Source: Macrobrachium rosenbergii (Eukaryota > Arthropoda > Malacostraca > Decapoda > Palaemonidae). Taken from it: DNA of 64,000 nt. Under the pieces are notes generated by a model. The model was not told the DNA's origin. It did no database searches and worked only from the letters and a program-made list of their open reading frames with translations. Below, piece after piece: positions 55,117 through 64,000 of the stretch (its first letter is position 1; every line of letters starts with the position of its first letter). Location of the stretch: positions 51,806,087 to 51,870,086 of the forward strand of contig NC_089763.1 in assembly GCF_040412425.1 (NCBI RefSeq), in the 5' to 3' direction. Both the position numbers and the translations under genes were made by a program.

Positions 55117-56493
55117 TCAGGGTGGTAAATGGCCAAAAGCATTTAAAATCTTATTAAAGTCTTTACAAAGCTTCCTTAACTTAAAGGCAATAGTATTTTC
55201 TTCAATGAGGTTCATGGAAGTAATTAGACCTTTATATTTTCTTTATTTATTTATTATCATTATCCATTTGTTTATGCATATCCTCTAAGGCCTTGAACAC
55301 TTTTTTTTATTTCTTATGTTTTACTTTTATTCATTTATCTCACTCTCCACCTTTATACACTGTCACCTTTACTGTTTTATTCCCCGTCGCGTTTTTCTTT
55401 TAGCCTTTTTTTCCTCGTTTAAACAGTCATTTGGCGGAATTCTCCTAAACATTTATACAACCATCGATTATGTCTATTAATCTAACAGTCCATTTGGTAT
55501 AGGCGACTGTTGCCGTGAAGGGAAGACCTACAGATTAAGTGGAGGAGTATATGAATAAACGCAGTTTATTTTCAGCGATGAGAAGAAGTGAAACCTTAAG
55601 AAATGAATTTTATTAACAAGAACCTTAAAGAAATTAAATGACAGAGGAAAACAGTTCCCTGGAAAAAAAAATCGGTATTCCTCATAATCCAAATTTCCTT
55701 CTCCTGGATTTTCTTCAGGACTGGGCCAAATACGGACGTAGAGTCAAGTGTCCCACTGGTCCCTGCAAATTAGGGAAGGCTGAAGGCCTCTTCAGGCAAC
55801 GACATTACAGAACAACAATGATTTCACCACCTAATAACTGATTTCGGTCAGTTAATTCATTTGCAAGAAAATCGTTAAGTGAACTTTGGTAGACATAGCG
55901 TCAATCTTGTCTCTGGTGAAATTCTGTTGCACGTTTTAAGTTCCATCTTCTTAAGTAACGTTTAAGAAGGCATTTGTTCTGCGTGAGAAAAATAACTACA
56001 CACAACTTCCCGCCCCAGCAGCTGGTCAACTGGGTCGGGGAGTTGGGTCAAATTCGCTGGTATGTTAGGTGCAGCCTGCCCGGAAAAAGCCTCAGGTCCA
56101 GGAGTGCTTAGGTCCCAAATTCTTCTGTGACTTGTGTGGGTCAGTTGGTAAAGATCTAGCCTCTCTTTTGAAAGCCCGGGTCTCGGTCCCGATGTGAGTC
56201 AGAAATTTATGTGGGTCAATTGATAATGGCCTCTCATTTAAAAGACCAGGGTTCGGTCCCGATATGAGTCAGAAATTTATATATACTGTGTATATATGTG
56301 TGCGTACGTTGTATACATTTTTTTCCCTTGAGAAGTAACAAAAGACTACATAATAGTGATTTAGAATTGTCCATCCAAGTATAACTACTTGTACGGCAAA
56401 CGTGAATAGACGCTTGCGCGAGTGCAGTCAGGTGTTTCTTGACACAATATAAAGAAAGCTCAAGTACACTTCCTAACGAATATTCTGTGTGTG

Positions 56494-56525
<32 letters not shown>

Positions 56526-57424
56526 GAGAAAATTCTCAGAGTATAATAGATCTATTCAAAGATTATCTCAAGAGAGCCTCTCCCCAAACAATTCATTGGA
56601 AAGTTGATTACCAGAATCGCGTCAATAAACGAGCTGCCATTTTGACAAAGTTTCGACCAAGCCGAAAGGGGCAGGAGTAGCAGCAAGGAGGTTAGATTTA
56701 CTGACCAGCAGCCCTCATGAAAATGTATGGACGAATTTCCGTAAATTCAAATTCTTCTTTGTTTTCAAATGTGGAAAAGTAATTTGATAAGCTTTTTTAA
56801 AGGCTTTTTTGTTTTTTTTTAGCTTCATTTAATTGAGAATATAACTAGCCTTTCTTGTAGGACGTTCGATCTCCAATACTTTCCGATAATATGTGCAATT
56901 TACAATTCAAACTTTCAAATTTACTTCGACACGTTTTAAAATTAAAATATTAACAAATCTTTATTCAAATCAGTAAATCTGCTAAAGCAGCTATATTTTC
57001 CAACTTGGCAAATAAGCTCAACGGATTGGCATTTCCAAGGGAAATATCTGATTTACAGGATGTGATTTCATTAATGTATATTTTATACATGAATTCTTAT
57101 GAAGCGAAAGCTAGGAACTAGTATAGCAAGATTACACACTATATCATCTCTATATGTGTCAAAAGAAAACAAGAGGATAGAAGAAGAGGATAAAAGAATA
57201 AAATCATTTACATTAATTTATGTTAGATAAAATAACGAAAAAAAAAAAACTTTCAGCGCACGTGTGCACAAATATATATATATATAAAATGTATGTGTGT
57301 GTGTGTTGTGTGTGTGTGTGTGTATGTGTGTGTGCATAGTGAGAAAAAGTAATGTTAAGAGAGGCACTTATTAAACTACAAAGTATCCTTTTTCACTCAC
57401 CAACGCAAAGGTTTTCCAACTCAT
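52703..57424 (-). CDS. Secreted glycine-rich cuticle-type protein, four coding exons
   Basis: The gene is read on the minus strand from an ATG at 57424 to a TGA at 52705-52703. Exons are 57401-57424, 54863-54906, 53660-53806 and 52703-52880; every intron begins with GT and ends with AG, and the joined frame is open for 130 codons. Residues 1-22 (MSWKTFAL then SLILGAVAVSAG) form a typical signal peptide. The mature part is rich in Gly, Tyr, Ser and His, with three GGYGGGA-type heptads near residues 100-115 and an all-glycine C-terminus. No cysteine and no chitin-binding Rebers-Riddiford motif is visible. Such short secreted Gly/Tyr-rich proteins in arthropods are usually structural components of cuticle or shell; a glycine-rich antimicrobial peptide is the main alternative. 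The specific function is inferred only from composition. The gene has its own core promoter and no neighbouring gene is visible. Confidence 0.82.
53660..53806 (-). CDS. Exon 3 (Gly/Tyr/His-rich)
   Basis: The acceptor is preceded by the pyrimidine-rich CTTCCCGTTTCAG and the donor is AG/GTAAGG. It contributes one base of the shared proline codon, 48 residues beginning QVGYGHHGGDGGYGGS and ending GGTHYVGP, and two bases of a serine codon. The phases match those of exons 2 and 4 exactly. Confidence 0.85.
54518..54660 (-). mobile_element. Partial SINE sharing the common tail (intron 2)
   Basis: 54518-54577 matches the tail region of the three full SINEs (CACTGAGCTGACTATCAGCTC...GGTCCGAAGGATT), but the adjoining sequence (AAATGCCAGGTCTAGG onward) is different. 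It is either a truncated copy or a second SINE family with the same 3' tail. It lies in intron 2 of the glycine-rich gene. Confidence 0.65.
54863..54906 (-). CDS. Exon 2 (rest of signal peptide)
   Basis: The acceptor is CTTCCTTTAG and the donor is GTAAGT, a perfect consensus. The 44 bases encode SLILGAVAVSAGYV plus two bases of a proline codon (phase 2). The hydrophobic stretch completes the signal peptide; cleavage is likely after the SAG or AGY region. Confidence 0.82.
55059..55113. repeat. (CT)n microsatellite in intron 1
   Basis: Pure CT run of 55 bp in intron 1 of the glycine-rich gene, about 150 bp upstream of exon 2 on the gene strand. Confidence 0.96.
56136..56280 (+). repeat. Tandem pair of tRNA-like SINE heads (intron 1)
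   Basis: Two consecutive units, 56136-56210 (75 bp) and 56211-56280 (70 bp). Each begins GTGGGTCA, contains a B-box-like GGTCTCGGTCCC or GGTTCGGTCCC, and ends GATRTGAGTCAGAAATTTAT. They lie in intron 1 of the glycine-rich gene. Confidence 0.7.
56485..56524. repeat. (GT)n microsatellite in intron 1
   Basis: GT run with one interruption. A second GT run lies at 57293-57330, about 70 bp past exon 1. Confidence 0.95.
57401..57424 (-). CDS. Exon 1 (start codon and first eight residues)
   Basis: It encodes MSWKTFAL and ends in phase 0 at a GTGAGTG donor. The start context CGCCACCATGA is close to the animal translation-start consensus, and no other ATG lies in the 32-base predicted leader. Confidence 0.82.
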
Positions 57425-57453
57425 GGTGGCGATCTGTGGCTGAGAGGCAATAC

Positions 57454-57458
57454 ACTGA
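57454..57458 (-). promoter_or_regulatory. Initiator (TCAGT) and probable transcription start
   Basis: TCAGT on the minus strand matches the arthropod initiator consensus. Its A at 57456 is the likely +1 and gives a 32-base leader before the ATG. Confidence 0.6.
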
Positions 57459-57482
57459 TGTACCTCACTTCTGAGAGTGGAG

Positions 57483-57489
57483 TTTTATA
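57483..57489 (-). promoter_or_regulatory. TATA box of the glycine-rich gene
   Basis: TATAAAA on the minus strand, 33 bases upstream of the predicted initiator A and 59 bases upstream of the ATG. Both distances suit a focused arthropod core promoter. Confidence 0.7.
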
Positions 57490-57546
57490 CTCGTTGACTC
57501 CACCCCTTCCAGGGAGGCCTTTTGCAGCCCAGACTATTGTTTTAAC

Positions 57547-57551
<5 letters not shown>

Positions 57552-57589
<38 letters not shown>
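57552..57589 (-). promoter_or_regulatory. (GA)n tract upstream of the glycine-rich gene
   Basis: On the gene strand this is an uninterrupted (GA)19, about 95-133 bases upstream of the predicted start. (GA)n tracts near arthropod promoters can bind GAGA-type factors and exclude nucleosomes. Because (CT)n arrays are common across the window, it may equally be an incidental microsatellite. Confidence 0.4.
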
Positions 57590-57590
<1 letters not shown>

Positions 57591-59269
57591 TTTCTTCACA
57601 TTTTGTCACCACATTGTCTTACAGAATCATTTGTCTGACCGGAATGCGCAAAGAGTGCAGTTTTTGAGGTGATTTAGACATGTTTTCTTCGGCCTTGCAA
57701 TTTCCTCTCATTTATACCACCACTTTTATCAGCACTCCACACAAACTGGATAAAACCGTAATGTTTTCTTCTTATCATTATTAATAATATTGCCAGTAAT
57801 CTTTTGAAAAATATTCCATAATGGTATTCTTCTGACTATTTTGAAAAACTGTAAAAATCTCAGTATCCAGCGCTTAGGCCTTCTCTTTCTCAGGAAGTGT
57901 CCTAGCTAACTGAAAGCACGTCGCAAGTATTATCAGCAGTTTTATTCAGACAAGATTGATATTGCTAACTTTCAGTACCTCCGACTGCCAGTATCAATCA
58001 TTTTGTCTTGAATATCTTCAACGAATAATTAATATACGGCAGGCCTTCATAGATTCAGTCCAGTGTCTTGTTGTTTTTTAATTTGCTCTGAAATAAGTTA
58101 TCCACCTGGCATGAAAATGGCATTTACTTAATAAACTTGACTAAGATGAGTCTACTTATCTTTTTTCCAATATCCCAATTCCTCTTCCTTCTAATCCAGG
58201 CAAAATCTCCCAAAAAATTAACATATCTTCAACAAGATATTCGTCATGCACTACGAACTGGTTATCCCCTTGCACATCTTAGTAAAATCTAGTGATTCAG
58301 CTTTTTGAGATTCAAAGCAAATGAAAATCGATGGTCTAGACATTCCCGAAGCGCAAGGCAGGGTCTGGTAAAAGATCTGTAGTTAAATTGCCAAAATGCT
58401 ACGCTATACCTTATTTCTTCGTCTCACACTCTTCGAGTCATTCAAACCAAGGTATTTCAGAAATTGCGATTTTACTCCGTCTTCTTTCTCAGTACTTTAG
58501 ACCTACTTTCAAGACAGTCATTATTTTTGTGAACAATAACTCAAGTCAACAAACTTCTTCATGTGGAACAGGTATAGACATTAAGTATTTAAATACCAGG
58601 CTCGCTCTTCGAAGAAAATAAAATAATGATCTATATCAGTATTACTAATCTCTTGAAGATAGTCTGCGACTCCAAAAAATTATTTAATAGGCTTAAATGC
58701 AGAACACAACTCTAGCCTAAGGAAAACTAAAGATCACATTCCTCTGGTCACTATAGTACTCATCAAAAACAATTGTAAGATCTGTTGAATAAATATTCAA
58801 CGATAATGCTAAAAAAAAAAAAAACCAACTCCCATCTGTCCAAGTTTGAAGCAAGGGCCTCATAATTAACACGGACAAAAGCACTATTAAAGTCAAGGCA
58901 AACCATAAAACTTCATGACCAAAATCTAAGGACTTCCTGTATATGCTGGATTTTGAAACAAGAGCCTCACAAGCAGCCAGACCCTTGCAAAAGACAGACT
59001 GTAAATTAGAAACAGATGATTACTTCCAGCACAGTCATTCAGACGTTTTGCCACAAAAAAACAAATGAGCTGAATAAGTAGCCATTTTAATAAAAAAAGA
59101 AATCGGAAAAACACTGTTTGGTCCACACTTCCATAATCATTAAGGCCAAGTGAAACATTCTTAATTTCCCGAGACCAAAATGCTAAACTAAACAGTTTAG
59201 GTTCAGGAAGACAGGCTTGAGGCATAGCGGGTTTCTCATTGCTCTGCTTATTGTTAAATTCGGGGCCTA

Positions 59270-59394
59270 GTCATATTTCCCCACCCCCAATGACATATTC
59301 CCACCCGGACATTTTCCCCCTGACATATTCCCCTCCGGACATTTTCCCCCTGGGACATTTTCCCATCTGGACATTTTTCCCCCTAGTATACAGA
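59270..59394 (+). repeat. Left array of GACATWTTCCCC motif
   Basis: About seven copies of a 14-17-bp unit alternating between TGACATATTCCCC-like and GGACATTTTCCCC-like forms. It is the inverted counterpart of the array at 60203-60310. Confidence 0.8.
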
Positions 59395-60202
59395 AAGTTA
59401 CTCAATTACCCCAGTGATAGTTTAAGTGGTTGGGATGCTAGTTCTGCCAATTCTGTTGATAGTCTCGTTATCACAAGTTTGTCAGTTGGACAGTACAGCC
59501 TGCACACATGGCTAAGAACAGCCCACAATGTTGTGGGGGTTTGTTTACGTATACATAAGAAGTAGCCTAGGCCAATCATGTCCAAATGTACAGTTAACCC
59601 CTAAGTTTGGGGTAAATAGTTGAACAAAGCCTAGTATGCAGTTTGTCGATAGAGCTATATAACCTTGTTTTCTGTTACTACCTTCCCCATGTCGCTCATT
59701 TTCTGTAACCCCTGTGGCTATCGCGCACAGCACAACATTACCGCCTGCCAGGATCATACAAGCTTGCCAAGAATCTTTCAAGATGTGGATAAGGCTCAAA
59801 GCGCCGTTCCGCCACCCCCAAACTCAAAGCAGAAATGTTAAAAAAATAAGCGTTAAAAAAGTAGCGTCCATTCTAATGTAGGTAGGGAGTAGCCTAACCG
59901 ATGTTTCTTATGTAGGCTACAAGTAGCTTAGGCTAGCGGTGTCCGCAGGTGCATCAGGGTAGACTACCCTAATGTTGTAGAAGTTGCAACTAGAATGTAT
60001 TGAATATTTTAATCCTTAATGCAAAAAATAAACTAGTATTAATGACACTTTTCTTCTGTATTTGACCCTAAATATCCCACGTGAATATTTTAATCCTTAG
60101 TGCAATTATGTTTTTATTAGTTTTTATTGTTCAGTAAAAATACAATAAATCATGCATTACTCTGAGAAACAAACAAACTTTCGCTCTTATTGTGTTCAGT
60201 AG

Positions 60203-60310
60203 GTAAATGTCCAGAGGGGAAAATGTTCAGAGGGCAAAATGTCTGGGGGGGGGAATATGTCCTGGGGGGAATATGTCAGAGGGGAAAATGTCTGGGAAGA
60301 ATATGTCCTA
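60203..60310 (-). repeat. Right array of GACATWTTCCCC motif
   Basis: About six copies of the same unit on the opposite strand (GGGGAAAATGTC and GGGGAATATGTC forms), forming the other end of the nested transposon. Confidence 0.8.
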
Positions 60311-62323
60311 CGCTCGTCAAATTCACCAGCCAAAATGGCTGTCTTTTCCTTTGAACAGGAAGGGATAGAGCCATGTGGATTAGACAAACGGGAGTAGCCC
60401 ACCACCCTTGTTTGTTTTATAGTCAAATTGTATGCATTTTCAGCTGAACTATGAACTCTTAGAAACACAGCTCTTTACTGGGTATAATTATTCTTTATTA
60501 AATTACATCTATTCGTTTTCCAAAATAAGAAGCTTCCAGTTACTCCTGGTAAGCTCGCCCACAATCTTCGCTAAACCAGGCCTTGCCTTTAATTTGATTT
60601 TGGACAAACGAGAGGGAGTTCGCCTTATTTGTTATGTTGACGAAGTTTTCATTTAAAGCAACAATAGGCTCAACTTCTTTATGAAGTTGAAATCTTATCA
60701 GAAGTGGAAAATGATTCAAATCTCCATTTCTGCCCGTTTGAGATTTAATACATAGCTTATAAGTGTAGGACAGTTCGAAGAAAGCTGTCTCGTTTCTAAT
60801 CATGGGTTCGGGTAAGTGGTTTTTTGGGTGGTTTAGAACACGATAAACAACTTTTATTCTTTGACTTTTTCATTTGGAGGCAATGGAAAACAAATATAGC
60901 CCGAGAACGTCATTCTGCAAACTACCTCAACTCCTTACATTACCTGGTGCACACTAGATCCAAACATTCACCAGGCTTTTGCGTGGTCTCATATATAATT
61001 TGCTCACAGCCAGATTTAGAGCAGAAGTCAAAACCTCTTATGGCTAAGCCAAGCCAATAACAATTTAACCAATTCATGTGGTAAGCACTGAAATTACCAA
61101 CTGGAAAATGAGGCTTTTTCATCTTCTTTCTGTATCTTAGCCTTGATAATGAGAACAGTTAAAAATATTATCATTTTAGTCTGAATTTCGGAACACATAC
61201 CTTTATAACTTGGATCTCATGGTATCCATATTCAAAACAGGTTATATGGGAAGCTAGGTACTGTATTTACTTATAATATACTCTGTTTTCTCCCTAGGAA
61301 TAGCATTCATGGTACTCGCAGAAGAATTGGCACTTGTTGCTATAAGTTTGCTTTTACAGAGTGATAACTGTCAAATAATTCTTTGAAATATTAACACCAA
61401 TGCATCATTCATTTTTCAATCACTGACCATTACGTTTCTGTAAACATCTATACGAAATGAAAGCTGGGAGATTTGCAACTGCTTAATTCTAGAAACGAAA
61501 TTAAAATTCTAAAACTGAATTAAATAAGTAAAATGTGTAAGGGTTTGAAGCCTCTTGCCGCTTGGAAGGCCATACAACACTGTAATGAAAGCATAACTAA
61601 GCTACCTATCTATACCTGTCTGTTTTTCATATCACCCATGACATAAGATTGTCTAAAGATATAATTTTAAAAATCTTTTATTCCAGGTTGTTCAAGTCTG
61701 TTAATCTTTCCAGGGGATCTCAAGAGAACTGGATGCGACTTGGAAGATACATTTTTATAAGGTGGCATTCTTCGTATGATCAGTTTATGAGGGGAAAAAA
61801 TCGGTTTTTTCGCAGAAGTTCATCAGCTGGAGAAAAACACTTAATGAATTCGCGTTTCATTAAATTTTGTCCTCTCGTTAATCTTATAAACACACACTCG
61901 AACACATGCACACATATATAATAACAAGGTTTTTGAGTGTTTAAATTCTACATACCCGAAGACTTGAGCTGCCTTTGAGAAAGTATGTTCCCAGCTCAAC
62001 GCTTTAGATTTCTGTATACTTTATATTTGATTTTCACTTATCTTTAACTAAGGCTAAATCTTTACGAAGAGATCCAGTTTTCTTAATGATCTACCAACAC
62101 CATGTTTCTGGACTAAAATTTCAAGTTTTTTCTTTAAATAAGCAACAAGTAATAAAATATAACATGAAAGTAATCGACAAAATAAGAATTTCGACAGGAC
62201 GCCAATAATTATACTAAAGGGTTTAAAACATGTGGTTACAGCTGTGTTGTATTTCTTGATCGGGGCTTTTAATAAATATTAATACCTTATCTACCAACGC
62301 CAAATCAAAGTCCTATTTTCGAA

Positions 62324-62468
62324 ATTAATGGTTCGTAGTTGTTTTTAAAAATGTTAGGAATAAGCACGTTAAAACGAAGAAGAAGAAGATCTACCAAGGA
62401 AAAAATTGTTTTGCAATGGGTTTGAAATGTAAGTTATTTTCATTAATTAATGGTTCGTAGTTGTTTTC
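62324..62468 (+). repeat. Spaced direct repeat
   Basis: ATTAATGGTTCGTAGTTGTTTT occurs at about 62324 and again at 62447, 123 bp apart. The intervening sequence is unrelated AT-rich DNA. Confidence 0.6.
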
Positions 62469-62646
62469 TCAAGACAGTTAGCATTTTGATAAAGGTGGTT
62501 ACTACTTCTACTATTGCAACTGCTATCTCTACTATGCATCTTTTCCATTTGCCCTTGCGCTGTGATGCAAATTATTTTCTTACGCTACAGGAGATGGCTT
62601 TGTTACGTGAATGACCTATCGACTGCGGCTCTCAACAACACCAGAA

Positions 62647-62805
<159 letters not shown>

Positions 62806-64000
62806 ATTCCTTCAACACATAACGTGACTTAATGCAGCCCAACTTCATGATAATTTTCTTTCCTTATGGCCATTTCATTTTAATTAAGCATGGTCCCTAA
62901 TTCTGCAAACTAAAATGATTTATTTCTGTCTATTAATTGATTGATAACGAAAACAGTCAATAACCTGGATAAAGCTTTCAAATGCCTGAAAACAATACTA
63001 AAACGTAACTTGTCCGACTGACCGTTAAGTTCTGCCGGCAGTGAGGTCACACCAGGAATCCAGACTAGTGGCTATTTCCCAGAATGACTCGGGCCATTGA
63101 GAGCTCTTTGTAAACACAACAAAAGATTCCGTCTGAATGAACTCCTTCATTTGCAAAGGTAAACAGATAATGTAAGTCTTCGGAGTGAGAGAAAACCTAC
63201 TTGTTTAATGCAAGTGAAAGTAGATTTTACAGTTTCGCTGCGAGACTGTTCGAAGTATTTTATTTAGAGGAACCCATGAAGATCAATAGAGGCTCACCAG
63301 ACTCATTCAGCAGCCGCCATGTTGGATTTAAGTAGGTCGCCTGTTTAATTAGCCAAGGCTTTTTTTACGTCTTATAGTTACAATAGTTTACCTTGGCCAC
63401 CAGTTTGTTCTTGTGCCATTTCATTTATCAGTTTAATACTTTTATAAGAGTACCCTTTTTCACCACCATATATCAAATTTGAAAAGAATAAACTTTAGCC
63501 TATTGATTTTTCGAAGCATGATATATATTTACAAGAGCTTAGGTTGCCAGCCTCAGGCCCTTGCAGACAAGTCTGATTGTCGATGGCGGGATAATTTCCA
63601 AGAGAATCACTCACCAACACAATAAGATACCAATAACTCCACTTCTCTCTTTGGAGTAAACTAGTTAATGTTGGCGGAATACATAAAGCATGTTAGAGAA
63701 ATGACCAAGATACAATGTGGAGTGTGTAATGTGCTTGCTTAAGAAGATGATTTATTGAAAGCCATTAGGAGAATCGACGCTGTTGCTGTTTTTTTTTTCT
63801 TCCAGTGATTCTGTGGATGGTTTAAATGTTTTACAGTTCTTGAAGTGGATATTATCTTAAAATCATTCAAACTGAATTATGCATACACATAATAATGCAT
63901 ATATTTATGAATGATAATGAGTCAGCTGTAGACAACCGATTAACAAAAATCATTACAAAGCTGAAGTAGTCTCAGTGAAGAGACGAAGGTTGATGCAGTA

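Larger units (their letters stand above)
59262..60316. mobile_element. Non-autonomous DNA transposon nested in the LINE
   Basis: The LINE reading frame breaks off on both sides of this segment and resumes across it. The flanks carry an 8-bp direct repeat, TTAAATTC (59254-59261) and TCAAATTC (60317-60324), as expected of a target-site duplication with one mutation. The termini are related inverted repeats (GGGGCCTAGTCATATT against CGAGCGTAGGACATATT), and inside them are inverted arrays of a GACATTTTCCCC-like motif (59270-59394 and 60203-60310). No transposase frame is visible. An 8-bp duplication fits hAT or P-type elements; the superfamily is undetermined. Confidence 0.75.
58660..61330 (-). 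pseudogene. Decayed LINE (non-LTR retrotransposon): endonuclease, linker and reverse transcriptase
   Basis: Read on the minus strand, the fragments fall in LINE order. The endonuclease region lies at about 61250-60940, with VGNFSAYHMNWLN corresponding to the GDFNxHHxxWL motif and then SGCEQII...CLDLV. The endonuclease-RT linker at 60803-60340 has KGKAWFSEDCGRAYQE and YNLTIKQT. It resumes at 59225 with MPQACLPEPK and SLAFWSREIK. RT motif A (MVCLDFNSAFVRVNYEALAS) sits at about 58900-58840, and a ruined SGVPQGS region follows YYSDQRNVI near 58730. Several stops and frameshifts, including one just before motif A, show it is dead. A 1,055-bp DNA transposon (59262-60316) splits it. The RT looks Jockey/CR1-like, but the clade is not resolved by eye. 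Confidence 0.85.

Noticed and set aside
55638..55841. Additional exon inside intron 1 (frame with DWAKYGRRVKCPTGPCKLG)
   Set aside because: It is on the opposite strand to the gene, with only a weak acceptor-like site and no recognisable homology.

Overview
The window is eukaryotic nuclear DNA, most likely from a decapod crustacean (prawn, shrimp or crab type). The reasons are AT-rich sequence dense in very long (TA)n, (CT)n and (GT)n microsatellites, several dispersed tRNA-derived SINE and foldback families of the kind that crowd decapod genomes, decayed LINEs, and one spliced gene for a small secreted glycine-rich protein of arthropod cuticle type. Nearly all long open frames here are translations of simple repeats and are not genes.

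Layout. 1-30.8 kb: repeat-rich intergenic DNA holding (TA)n arrays up to about 850 bp, three copies of a tRNA-derived SINE (one nested in another dispersed repeat, two with clear target-site duplications), a 375-bp hAT-type MITE, a 75-bp-arm hairpin and two neighbouring stretches whose folds resemble hammerhead ribozymes of Penelope-like elements, and a CpG- and CCAAT-rich block at 27.5-28.0 kb that could be a promoter. 30.84-35.61 kb: a 4.8-kb minisatellite that passes from a 21-bp monomer into a 42-bp dimeric unit; because 42 is divisible by three it gives a 552-codon frame and others on both strands. 35.6-49.9 kb: mostly unique or decayed DNA with a TIR-bearing MITE and a broken piggyBac-type transposase. 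49.9-50.4 kb: the 3' end of a LINE.

52.70-57.49 kb (minus strand): the only convincing protein gene, four coding exons joined in frame to a 130-residue protein with a signal peptide and glycine/tyrosine-rich repeats. It has a TATA box, an arthropod-type initiator, a short leader, a good translation start context and a (GA)n tract just upstream. The three introns hold SINE fragments and microsatellites.

58.66-61.33 kb (minus strand): a decayed LINE (endonuclease, linker, reverse transcriptase) split by a 1,055-bp non-autonomous DNA transposon flanked by an 8-bp target duplication, whose ends are inverted arrays of a GACATTTTCCCC-like motif. The remainder to 64.0 kb is unassigned apart from one (TA)n array.

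No rRNA, intact tRNA, CRISPR or prokaryotic operon is present. The transposon calls rest on recognising protein motifs and repeat structure by eye, without database searches.
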